Origin: Phaeotremella fagi
Lineage: Eukaryota; Basidiomycota; Tremellomycetes; Tremellales; Phaeotremellaceae
DNA: 64,000 nucleotides
Assembly (NCBI GenBank): GCA_001599715.1
Contig: BCHU01000013.1
Span: forward strand, 967,977-1,031,976
Reading direction: 5' to 3'
The notes under the pieces are model-generated. The model searched no databases. It saw only the letters and a program-made list of their open reading frames with translations, and was not told the DNA's origin. Position 1 is the stretch's first letter. The number at the start of each line of letters is the position of its first letter. Position numbers and translations under genes: made by a program. Positions 37,103-47,575 of this stretch are shown here, piece by piece.

Positions 37103-39649
37103 ATGGAGGGCAACAGCACTTTCTTTGCCAGAAGTCAAAGTGTCAGGAGTGGTCATGCGAGTGGTAGAGGGTGCGTAGACATTCTCTATCCACACCTCAG
37201 AGACCCAATCACTGATCATCATGTACTTCTAGTAACAAACGAACTCGACCAGAGAGTCTATTCCTCCCTCCCGTTGAGGAGGTAAAACAAGAAGAGGAAA
37301 GCGATGAGTATGTTAATGCTGAAACTCTAATTAAGTTCGTGGATTGATTTCTCTCACAGGGATGAGGACGTATTGACAAACGAACCGCAAAAGAATCAGC
37401 AAATGGAAGAGTTCTCGCCAAAAATATCACTCGAGTTTGCGAAATCATGTTTGAAAATTGGAGCAGATGGAAAGATGCCTGGTTGTACCAAAACACTGTA
37501 TGATTATCAGATCATTGGGGTTGCAGACATGGTGGCAACAGAAAATGCTTATCTGTGAGTCTACCTCCACCTGTGCTGCAAATACAGTACTAACAATAAA
37601 GCAGACTTGGTGGGGGTGTTTTAGCCGACGAACCTGGTTTAGGAAAAACAGTCCAAGCGGTAGCGATGTTCATTCATCAGCGACCTCCAGAATTCACGTT
37701 CTTGAAGACAGAAGACGGACAACCAGTACAAATACGAAACAAGCGTAAACAAACACTTATCGTCGCTCCTATACGTTTACATTCTCAACTGAGTGGCTAA
37801 TTAGATCTACCCTCAAAGTTCTGACGTAAACTCCTTCAGTGGTACAAAACTATTCTGCAGTCATTCGGCAGTGGAGGGGCTCAACAAGAGCCAAAGATCC
37901 TGATACACTGTTCCTACGGAAGATTGAGAAAAGTGGACGTCCCATCGAACGTCCAGGTTGACAATGTCACTGACGAAAGGGTATTTACTGAGTATGACTT
38001 TGTCCTTACCAATCCCGAGTTAGTCAGATCCGAATATAAGAGAAAGGTCAGTCCGTCAATTCAGGATGTATATTGATTTTACTGCATAGTCTGAAAGAAA
38101 GAAGGAGATCAGAAAGAAAAACACAAAGAATTGGAAAGATGACGGACAGAAGTACGGGTGGGTGACGGATAACGATGAAGAGCTTGAAGCTGGTTGTGGT
38201 GGAGCTCCTCTATTATATTTCAGATGGGAGAGAATGGTAGTTGATGAGGCTCACCGAATTCGAGATTATCAACGACAAACCTCAAAGGCGATGATCAAGC
38301 TGGCACATAAAGCAACACATGTATGGGCTATCACAGGTACTCCAATCATTAATTCGGTGTCTGATGTCTACGCTCTTATCGTAAGTTGTGAAGTATTAGG
38401 TCATTGCGACTACTGACATCCTTCTCAGAATCTTGTTGGGTATGGTAGGGACTACAAATCCACAACCAATGTTTTAAAGCCTGGTGAAGTCTCAGAAAAT
38501 ATAAAGGCCACGAGGGAATATCTTCGAGACTTTACTATCCGAAGACTGGCCAGTAGTCAACTCAACGGGGCTAAATTATTACCAAACTTACCGAAACTTT
38601 ATCCAGATCGGGAGATACGTTTTAATCTGACTCTGGAGGAAAGAAAAGCTTATGACAAAGCTGAACGCGAGATAAAGACTGGATTACTGGAAGCTTATGA
38701 AATGGAGAAGGGCAGGGGTGTCTTCAGACTCCTCCATGAACTCAGACTTTCCGCTGTTTGTCATCGGCTTATCGAATATTTTGACAAACGTAGAATTAAT
38801 AAAAAGAAAAGAAGCATTCAAAGACAAATTAGAAATTCGGATGATCCGAATGATACGGATTATGGGTCTAAGAAAAGAGTCAAAAGAGAAACAAAGGTAA
38901 ACAATTTGATTGGGTTCGATGACACTGTAAATGCTGACGAATATGTGATGAAAATAGACATTGAACGAGGATCCAGCCGATGTAGCCAACCTCAAGACTT
39001 TACTTCGTGGGCCTCCAAGCTCTAAAATGGTTGAAACATTGTCAGTACTTCCCTATGATGACTTGTCCTGAGCTGAAAGTTCGAAATTGCAGAAAGTTAA
39101 TTCGTCAAATAGAAAAGGAAACACCCGAAGATAATGTTATTGTTTTTAGCTTCTATGTGCCCTTCCTTCAGATGTTGGACAGCTATTTCAATTCTCAAGG
39201 TTTTAAGGCTGTCAGGATCGACTCTTCAGACACCTCTGCAAGATTCGACGAAGTTCGAAATTCATTCACCGTTCCATCTGAAGCACACAACCGTAAAAAG
39301 ATATTGTTGATCACACTTGGTACAGGTGCCGAGGGCCTCGATCTCTTTTTCGCAAATCACGTAAGTCCCACATCTTTGAGCCAATTCTATCTGAACTAAA
39401 ATTGGCACGCTACAGGTCATTTTCACAGATCCATGGTGGAATTCAGCCATTCACAATCAAGGAGTCGCTCGCGCGCATAGAATTGGTCAGAAAAAGGCTG
39501 TTCACATGTACAGTATGATTGCGGAGAATACATATGAAGTCAATATGCGACGACTGCAAGAGTTAAAACAGAGATCGGCTGATGAATGCCTAAAAGAAGG
39601 TATTTCAATGGAAAGAGAATTGGATATATTACTCGGTGGTAACAGCTAG
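37103..39649 (+). pseudogene. SNF2-type ATPase gene, tandem copy 2, with damaged splice donor
   Basis: Starts at ATG 37103 (MEGNSTFFARSQSVRSGHAS) and ends at TAG 39649. Collinear with copy 1: LKIGADGKMPGCTKTLYDYQ, LGGGVLADEPGLGKTVQAVA (motif I), TLIVAPIRLHSQ, WYKTILQSFGSGG, MVVDEAHRIRDYQRQTSKAM (DEAH), WAITGTPIINSVSDVYALI, DFTIRRLASSQL, NVIVFSFYVPFLQML, GAEGLDLFFANH and TDPWWNSAIHNQGVARAHRI then GQKKAV. Every other splice site is normal, but the donor after IRLHSQ reads CTGAGT (37789-37794) where GTGAGT is expected. Reading through gives LSG and a TAA, truncating before the DEAH box. If a different donor or a sequence error explains this, the gene would be functional. It also lacks a RING insert. 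Confidence 0.65.
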
Positions 39650-40407
39650 ATCGTTGGAGGCTGGTGAACGATATAAATAAGATCGTTGACGAGGAGGAGA
39701 GGTAATGATACGAGATTAAAAAAATTATTAGTAGTTTTTTACCATTAAGGGTCGTTACAGTAGCCCAAATTGTTTCTATATATTTAGTTTTTTCATTATG
39801 TACAGTATGTCTCGCCTTATTCGATCACTGAATGTTTACTTACAGCAAATACCTTGAGATCGAGGTTGCTACTCGCAGCTTAATCTGCCTTACAGCTCCC
39901 TGCTCGTCTCTAGCTTTCGTATAATGTTTTGTGCAGTAGATGCCCAGCAAGCGCCTGCTTATGTACAGTATCATCGCCAAAAATACATACGAAGTCATGA
40001 GAATGTTGCAAGAAGATAAGCAAAAGCTGGGAGACGAATGCTTAGGAGAAGGTAGAAAGTACCATGGGATGCCAATGGAAGAGCAGATGGAAACATTATT
40101 ACACGGTAGAAGATGAATGACGAAGAGGTACGAGAGGTACTGCATGATGTGAGTTGAGTAACTGAGTAGAAGATGATTGTTGTAATGATACGAATGTAAC
40201 GCTTCCGTATATTATGAAACCTGAAGCTGGTGAAATGGCATTGAAAAAAGTCTACATCTCATCGAATCTACTTGTTTACAATATCAAAATCTCAAAGGTC
40301 ACTGCTTGTGGACAATGAATCACCTAATCCCAATCACTCTTACGTTATATAATCCCCTCTTCTACCCAAACCTCTAAACAACAACTATTGTTTTCTTCGA
40401 CTACAAT
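39650..40407. other. Region downstream of SNF2 copy 2, holding a relic of a third copy
   Basis: A/T-rich stretch (39710-39830) with TACAGTA heptamers near 39757, 39801 and 39962. The only coding remnant is the 52-codon fragment listed separately. Confidence 0.5.
39961..40116 (+). pseudogene. C-terminal relic of a third SNF2 copy
   Basis: A 52-codon open stretch, MYSIIAKNTYEVMRMLQEDK then QKLGDECLGEGRK ... EEQMETLLHGRR, is a clear match to the extreme C-terminus of copy 2 (MYSMIAENTYEVNMRRLQEL ... ADECLKEGISMERELDILLG). Nothing of the ATPase domain precedes it. It is best explained as the surviving 3' end of a deleted or unequal-crossover copy. Confidence 0.8.
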
Positions 40408-41547
40408 TCAGCCCCCCCTCCCACACACATAGCAATGTTGAATGTCGGGATTAACATAAGTAACAGGTATTGCTGTGAATTTTTTCCCAAAATATTCGGT
40501 GACTTCATAACCTGGATCAAAGGAGCACACTGTAAGTTTTGTTCTTGGAGCGATGTTGGAGAGAAGTTGAGTAACTTGATCGTGCGGTTGTGAACGAATT
40601 TCCCTCAGTAGTTTTGAGTAGCTTCCATACGCATCATCAAGGTCTTCAAATATGTTGGTGACAAAATGGTGAACCATCGAACTGCAGTTGCGAAGTAGAA
40701 TGTTGTGCGTGCCAGGTACAAGATAGAAGGGTTGGAATTCTGGATCTGACTTGCGATTGGTCTGTCGTCGATGATGAAAGATCTTGCTTTGCTTCTCAGA
40801 GTTCTCCAACATACCCTGAATTGGGTTTAACCCGCCGAAACCCCAATACTCTAAGCGACCCCCTTTGATACAAAACTCGTCTTCATCACTGATCTCGTCG
40901 ATATACTCGATAACCCTTTCCGTCGCTCTCTGACCAGCACCGTACGAACTGAATTCTTGATCGACTTTCTTGAAACTGTAGGGGGAGAAATCTTCATTGA
41001 TCAAATCATCATCTGAATTAAGTCTAACAGTACCGAGCTTCTTCAAGAAGGAAGGATTCTCCTTGGAGGTTGTTCTCAAAGACTCTCGAAGGTCCCTCCA
41101 ATTGTGGAAGGACAGGTCTTCAATGCGTGACTTGATTTGAGAGAAGAGATTTTGATATCTGTTGGATATAAGTGGGTCATAGCTTTGTAACTTGACCTCG
41201 AGATCGAGGGTGACCATATGATTTAATAGGTGTTCTTTGGTTGAAAAATCTCTCTTGCTTGACTTCGACCCGAATAAGAAACTACCAACATTGAAGACTT
41301 TTGGGGAACGATATAGCATACTGCCAGTAACGGTATTGAATCTCTGATGGCTCACCATCAATAAGATTGTCATCAATGAGTCAAATAGATTACTGACCTT
41401 ATCGACTCCCATATAACTACCCAGGATGTGTTGAAAAAGATGAGACCCAGGCAAAACTGTCTCATCATCTTGATCAGTTAAGGATAGTTTCAAAACCATC
41501 TCCAACACCTCATATGGTAAATCTGAAATGGATATACTTGATTTCAT
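40408..41547 (-). CDS. F-box-like orphan protein
   Basis: Single exon, 379 residues, ATG 41547. The start ISDLPYEVLEMVLKLSLTDQ resembles the F-box core LPxEVLxxIL. The remainder (VSHQRFNTVTGSMLYRSPKV; LNHMVTLDLEVKLQSYDPLI) has the helical, leucine-spaced look of fungal F-box/LRR-like proteins but no definite repeats. The C-terminus ends CYVCGRGG. If a true F-box, it would be a substrate receptor of an SCF ubiquitin ligase; this is tentative. Confidence 0.6.
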   Translation of the reverse strand: MKSSISISDLPYEVLEMVLKLSLTDQDDETVLPGSHLFQHILGSYMGVDKVSNLFDSLMTILLMVSHQRFNTVTGSMLYRSPKVFNVGSFLFGSKSSKRDFSTKEHLLNHMVTLDLEVKLQSYDPLISNRYQNLFSQIKSRIEDLSFHNWRDLRESLRTTSKENPSFLKKLGTVRLNSDDDLINEDFSPYSFKKVDQEFSSYGAGQRATERVIEYIDEISDEDEFCIKGGRLEYWGFGGLNPIQGMLENSEKQSKIFHHRRQTNRKSDPEFQPFYLVPGTHNILLRNCSSMVHHFVTNIFEDLDDAYGSYSKLLREIRSQPHDQVTQLLSNIAPRTKLTVCSFDPGYEVTEYFGKKFTAIPVTYVNPDIQHCYVCGRGG

Positions 41548-42546
41548 TTAGGATAAGAAGAAATTTCTTGATTGAAGTCTGAAGTAGCGAAAGAGAAAGA
41601 TTAAAGTCCAAATGTAAATCACCCGAAGATGTACAACTACGTATCGTCGCATCGAAGGCTTTCTTGTAAAGATCTATGAAGGGATCTTAAATTTCGCAAA
41701 ATATATTGTTCATAGATATGGAAGGCCAAATCAACATAAACGTGTGAAGCTTTCTATGAGGGGTACAGTATAGTATGAATTCTTCCATTATGCCGAAGGA
41801 AGACCAGTATGTGCTTCCCTTCACTAATCCTCAGTAAAATGCTGTCTTCTACAGTAGCGTTGTAGAGAAAGAAAGCTGATACCACACCGATCCTATACCA
41901 ATGAAGGTATAAAACACAGTATAACCACAATCACCAGATAGTGGTCCTCCCTGAACTTAAGACTAAAGGTTCTCTACTGTCTAAGTTCAAGGGAAATGAG
42001 TAATGAAGTTGATACTGATCGGCTAGATAGGATGGGGAACTCTTGAGTGGGTACCAGCCACTCAAGGCTGTCTTTGTTGCTCTGTTCGAATTATGGGTTA
42101 CACTGTTATATCACTAGTCTATGTATTACAATCTTCCTACTAGTTCTAAGTTGAAAGTAGATAAAGTTCTACCTCTTTCTAATATATCGATTTCTAATGT
42201 ATGTAAAACCGCTCAAAGGAGTCCCACGTGAAAATGTGCGGGGCACCTCACTCATCTTCGCTCTTATCTGCTCTTCAGCACCACAGCGTGTGGCGATGAC
42301 TGGTGAGACCAAATTGAATATCAGGAGAATGGAATTTTAACGAAGACATTGAGAAATAGAAGAGCATGTTATTTGAACTTGCAACGAAGAACATAATCGG
42401 GAAGAGGGGTGCATTACTTGCGCTTGCGAGGACAAGAGCTGAGTATCTATCAAATCTATCAAGTGGATACATTCCAGAGACACCTTTCAAGAAGCCTTTA
42501 TATCTTCTAACAAAGCCGCACTCCCGCGCCAATACCATCCGTTCTT
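41548..42546. other. Intergenic, no gene recognised
   Basis: Upstream region of the F-box-like gene and 3' flank of the MFS gene. Contains two tacagta heptamers (near 41765 and 41853). No supported coding sequence. Confidence 0.4.
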
Positions 42547-44401
42547 CTAAACAGTTTCGACCTTCTCTTCATGTCCCTTCTCCAAGCCCTTTTCAGCCTC
42601 AGCCTCCTCAACACGTCTGGCAATCTCCTCATCTCTCTGCTCTTGAGTAACACTACCGAAAATGACATCCATTCCCTCGAGACTGACACCTTTAGTTTCG
42701 GGGAGTAACAAAGCCAAACCGAATGAGATCATGTTGATGGCAGCGAAGAAGAAGAAGATTCCACCATTGGGGAGGTTGATAACCATCAATGGAGTGGCTT
42801 TAGTCGCTCCAAAGTTCCAAGCCCATTGACTTGCCGCTGCGGTCATGAGTCCATAATGTCTCGTTCTGTTGTTGAAGATTTCTGAACAGATGACCCATGG
42901 AAGTGGACCGACGGAGAAACAGTAAGGGATGACGAAGAGATAAATCAAGACTGCCATTCCGATTGAAGCTGATGAGACGGTAGTGGCACCAACGATTGGT
43001 GGATGGGTGTTGAAGACTGCACCAACCATCCAGAGGAACATTGACATCAAAGCCACACCAATCAAAAGTGGTCTCTTTCTTCCGAATCTTTCAACACCAA
43101 AAGCGATAAAGATGGAAGTAGCGACGATCTTGACGATACCATAAATACCCGACGCCAACAAACTGGAACTGGAACCAGTGATACCAATAGCCTTGAAGAT
43201 GGTTGGTGCATAATAACTGATCGAGTTCTGACCAGAGAATTGTTGTAAGGTGAAAATGACGAAGGCGATGAGGAATCTGATTGGATTGCCTTTGGCGCCG
43301 ATTTCACGCCATGAGGCACCTTTGGTAGTTTCCTCTTCCTCTTTGATGGCTGCTACGATTTCTGCGAATTCAAATTGGACAGAGGGATCGTCGATGGGGA
43401 GTTTACGGATCCAAGCGAGATTTTTCAGTGCTTCGGCATCACGATGTTTGATCGCTAACCAACGCTATTTGGGATTAGGTGTATTCAAGGCTCAATTGAA
43501 TGGATTGACTTACTGGTGATTCTTTGAGGAGGGGGAGTAGGAATGCCATGATCCCAACTGGAACTAGTTGGAACCCGATTGGGATACGCCATTGAACGTT
43601 TGAGGTTCCATCCATGAACGTGACACCGTAATTGATCTGTGATGTGCGATTAGTTCAACTCACTTTATATGCAGCTCCATTGCACTTACCCAATAACTGA
43701 AAGCGACACCGATAACAACCACAATTTGGAACATACCAGTGACTCTACCTCGAATTTCTTTTGGTGCAAGTTCAGAAGCATAAGTCGGACAGACCATTGA
43801 CATGAGTCCTACACCGAAACCACTGACGAAACGTCCACCGTAGACTGCATATCATAATCAGTAAGAGGTTTTGGTGCAGAGTGGTTTAATGACTCACATT
43901 GTGGAAGAGATGAGATGGCAACAGTTTGAACTACAGCTCCGATAATGAAAATCACACAACCAATCATGAGTGACCATTTACGTCCGACGTAGTCGGTAAT
44001 AGGAGCTCCTAACATTGCACCAAAGAAAGCTCCACCCTAAGAAACAACCAACGTCATTGAACAATCTTTGGGATGAATGAGAAATTTAGCTCACTTGAAG
44101 AATAGCCACGACGTTACCTTGAAGATCAGCTACTTCAGTAGCAGTACCAGTGATATTAAAATCTCTGGCGAAACTGGGCAAGACTAAAACACCACCACCT
44201 AAACCTGTGTCGTAACCGAATAAGAAGATTCCCATAAAGCCAATAGCTGCAAGTAGATAAGCTCTGGAATGGGCGTTCCATGGTCGTTTCTCTGTTGCAA
44301 AGGGTTGATCATGGATCGTTGGTCTTGTACTATCATTCTTGTCAGCTGGGTACGGGTGCGATAAACAATCTGTAAAACAGGGATTACCTTTGTGTAGCCA
44401 T
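42547..44401 (-). CDS. MFS sugar/quinate-type permease
   Basis: Multi-exon gene; about 540 residues and 12 predicted membrane helices. Start ATG 44401 is supported by a 14-nt first exon (44388-44401) that splices to 44323 to give MATQRPTIHDQPFATEKRPW. Sugar-porter signatures: GFMGIFLFGYDTGLGGGV, GAPITDYVGRKWSLMIG, GGRFVSGFGVGLMSMVCPTY then ASELAPKEIRGR, KESPRWLAIKHRDAEALKNL, LQQFSGQNSISYYAPTIFKA, and LLPETKGVSLEGMD. The REIGAKGNPIRFLIAF segment and KESPRWL favour the quinate-permease/high-affinity sugar branch. It would import a sugar or quinate by proton symport at the plasma membrane. The cytosolic tail is acidic (RRVEEAEAEKGLEKGHEEK). Confidence 0.9.
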
Positions 44402-44996
44402 TTCGAAGAATTATCTCTTGAGGCGTGAGGTTCAATAAATGTGATTTTCATCCACAACCAACAAAGCCTATTTATACTTTCGCCACCATCGAATTTTTTC
44501 TCATGGCCACAAATGTCGGACCGCTTTCCCTTATCTCGAATGCTTACTGATAGGTAAGACCTAATGTACATCCATACATAACTATCACATTCGTGATCCC
44601 GGCCCGGGGCTGATATACGATGGAGAGTCATCCACGGATGTCCGGTAAGTAGGTTATTTTTATTTTTAGGGATAATCTATCTTGGCATCCGATCGTGTTA
44701 GATAAGGAGTAGACGCTGCATGACAAGCATGTGGGTTCTCGATCTACAAATTCCCATCCCTGATTTTTAATACTTACGTTCACACCTCCATTGTGCCCCT
44801 CGCTTAGACATGTGCCCCGAAAGGATGGATATACGGAAACACCACTTTTTCCCTGGGAAATGTTTTGGTACATGTGGACAAGTTTGCGCGTGCGAAATTT
44901 TAAATCTCATTGGGAAATTTATCTTGCAAGAAGTGTAAAAGATGACATAGCGATTTCCACTTGAGACGTCTGCCCCTCAATCAACACTCCCTACAC
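44402..44996. other. Promoter region of the MFS gene and 3' flank of the eIF4E-like gene
   Basis: Both neighbours are on the minus strand. No additional gene was recognised. Confidence 0.35.
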
Positions 44997-46114
44997 CTAT
45001 TCCCGGGGCACATTCGATCGGTACCCGTTACCCCAACCGTTTCTTTCTCCTTTACCTTCTTCCCTATCTCCAGTCGTTGTTCTATAACTTCTTTCTCCTC
45101 CGTCTCCGTTTCGATGTCTATTCGTATGGTTGTTATGCGAGTAATGGCTGTGTTGGGTGTTGTGGTGAGTGTGGTGACCGGTGTGATGATTGGGGTGTTG
45201 TGTGTGGTGACGATGTTGGGTTGTGGTTTGAGTTGCTGCTTGAGTGTCAACTTGTCCATCGGCGTATGGTTTCAGAGATGATGCGGCGTCAAGTAAAGCT
45301 TTGTTGGATCTGTATTCACAAAGCGTTGTTGTCGGCAATGAAAGCAGCGTCAAGATCTTTTCTCTATAAACGTTGTCAGATTAAATCCCATATGGCATTG
45401 GATGGAAAAGAAAACTTACTTTAAAGATCCACTCCTAACCCCTTCACCCTCTTCTTCAACCCATACACTCAAGATATCCTCAGTCTGCCTCACACTCAAA
45501 ACACATCCCACCACCGCCTCCGCATCATCAAACTGGTCACCGATAAGGGATAATAAAAGTGATTCGTATAACAAAGGTGTGACTGGTTTAAGTAATCTCA
45601 ACGTAAATTTCCCTCCACTGAAAATGGATTAGCCTTCCTGGAAGTCTTTAATGGCGTGACATCTACTCACTCTCTCATTTCCTCCCATACTCCAGGGCGA
45701 CCGATACGTGATGCAAAAACTAGCATGTCTGTAACAGCTGGTAACTCTGATGGAGGAGTCAAGTGAGCATAGAGATGAAGAAATGATTCTATCTACAAGA
45801 GATTATGTCACATATCAGCGGCGTACTGTGATCGAGTTGTTAGACTTTTCCACTCACTGATCCAAAAGTCGCAACCTTTCTAATTTCTTTTTCATATTCG
45901 ACGACTTTTGCACCAGGTGGTCGATGGACATAAGATATCGTCCAGCTATTCTAGATTAATACATATAATATTCAACGATATTCATCACCCACTTCTGTTT
46001 TAACGGATGTCGGCCGACACCAGGAGTCTGAGGAGCGCCACTCCTCCCTACTGATAACGACAGTCTCGATGATCCAGACAAAGACGTTGTTCTTCTGCTT
46101 GTGGTGGTGGACAT
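44997..46114 (-). CDS. eIF4E2/4EHP-like cap-binding protein with His-rich tail
   Basis: About five exons starting at ATG 46114 (MSTTTSRRTTSLSGSSRLSL). Splicing gives HPLKQKW, SWTISYVHRPPGAKVVEYEK, EIRKVATFGSIESFFHLYAH, SRIGRPGVWEEMREGGKFTL, LLSLIGDQFDDAEAVVGCVL then SVRQTEDILSVW, and ILTLLSLPTTTLCEYRSNKA. The order and spacing match class II eIF4E (4EHP: 'YTFWYSRR', 'IKQIGTFASVEQFW', 'MWED...GGKW', 'LGEQF...CGAVVSVR..DIISIW'). Class II members bind the mRNA cap weakly and repress translation. The Trp of the second cap-stacking motif is present (VWEEM). The tail after residue about 210 is histidine-rich (HRHHTQHPNHHTGHHTHHNT), then GDGGERSYRTTTGDREEGKG. Confidence 0.78.
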
Positions 46115-46596
46115 TATATCGTGTGAAAGGAGAGGCTTCGAGGTTTAATTAGTTGTATAAGTTCAGCAGATATCGATGTTTTCGGTCTTTCCTAATTATT
46201 CTTTGTGAGATGATTCTGTTGGTGATTCTTGTTGGATAGTGTCGTTCGAATATCAATAGATGAGAGTGTCTTGGTCTTTTGGTCTATGGGTTAAAGTGAT
46301 ATTGTTAATGAATTCTAGATCAGATAAAATGAGATAAATAAATGGTTTTTTCCTGTTCCATTCGAGTTCTTTCAAGTCGAAGGATGGTGTTTTTGAACCT
46401 AGTAAACGGGAGGAATATATAAGTCTTCTCAGGTTCCCAAATTTACGTAATCTTTTTCTAATTATCTGAACCAATATGTATTCAATCCCAGATCGTGGCA
46501 TTCGAAGAAAGGATCAACAATGGCGTGTTCCGTTTGGATAATAATTTCTTCACTCAACTTATGTAACTTACATCTTGAGTCTCTCCTAATCTCGCT
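46115..46596. promoter_or_regulatory. Divergent intergenic region
   Basis: Lies between the starts of the eIF4E2-like gene and the orphan at 46597, so it should carry both promoters. It is A/T-rich; no specific site recognised. Confidence 0.35.
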
Positions 46597-47190
46597 ATGG
46601 CTAAAGAAGTTCCAGGTTCCGATTATCCAGTCACAATCTTGACTCTCGAAGATGGTACCCAAGTGTTGACCTGCGGGACATACGAGGTTACAGAAAACTA
46701 TGATAAGTTCCGTGCCTCAACCGATCTCAGTATAACCCACGAATCGACTAATCCCACGACAGTATATTCAACAAATGGAGAAACAATCACCGCCTTCTCT
46801 CCAGATCCATTCGGTGGACCTTTTGTCGTCATGCGTACGTCTCTCCTTACCAGTGCTCCAAGTACCGATACCGAAAAAAATGTATACGCAACTTCACAAA
46901 TCTGTAATTCGGATTGTCAATCCATCGAACGTCTGACCAAATCTTTAGTATTCCCCCATTCGTCTAGTATCATCAAGACAAAATCGACACCTAAAGCAAC
47001 GTTGGAGAAGCTGGTTCATCCATTTGGAGATTCGGATAGTGCTTTGGAAGTGGCTTACCCACTTGCTAAAGCTTTGTTGAGTCATGGGATCTATGTCAAT
47101 ACTAGTAAAAATAGTCGAATGAAGTTCAAATTGAATGGATTGGATAGGGATGGATCCTCAGACCCTGGTTTTGCCGTGCGGTCGTTGTAG
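46597..47190 (+). CDS. Orphan protein, 197 residues
   Basis: Single exon from ATG 46597. Begins MAKEVPGSDYPVTILTLEDG and ends GLDRDGSSDPGFAVRSL. It is Thr/Ser-rich with no signal peptide, membrane segment or motif I recognise. The uninterrupted 198-codon frame in an A/T-balanced region supports coding, but no family is known to me. Confidence 0.5.
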   Translation: MAKEVPGSDYPVTILTLEDGTQVLTCGTYEVTENYDKFRASTDLSITHESTNPTTVYSTNGETITAFSPDPFGGPFVVMRTSLLTSAPSTDTEKNVYATSQICNSDCQSIERLTKSLVFPHSSSIIKTKSTPKATLEKLVHPFGDSDSALEVAYPLAKALLSHGIYVNTSKNSRMKFKLNGLDRDGSSDPGFAVRSL

Positions 47191-47575
47191 ATTTAAAATT
47201 CGCTTCTTCTGATGCTTTGTTCCTTTACTATTTTTGTAGAGCTCTACTCTGTCTTGACTAAATTGTAGGACTCGTAATGGTGAATGCAGTATTGCGAGCT
47301 GTGTTACCTAAGCAGTACATTTCATCGCCGACACCAGGTATTTGTCACTGGCTTATTGCCGATCGGTACTTGAACGCTGATAAGAAGATAAGGTTGTATA
47401 CAGATAATCTGACTTCTCCGCTTTCATCGGATCGTCAACGAAGTCACTCCTTTCAGGCGATATCCTTTGTTGATCCACTGCAGCGAAGACTCACTGCACT
47501 GTATAAGTATACTGTCACTTAAGAAACTCCACTAGTTTTAATGACTTTCTCTTCCACCACCAAAATCCCAAAACG
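47191..47575. other. Intergenic between two orphan genes
   Basis: A short open frame (47277-47522) starts with ATG but looks unlike its neighbours and has no recognisable feature. Treated as non-coding. Confidence 0.3.

Noticed and set aside
47277..47522. Possible 81-residue protein between two orphans
   Set aside because: Short, no recognisable feature and no splice context; frame length is not unusual for chance in this composition.
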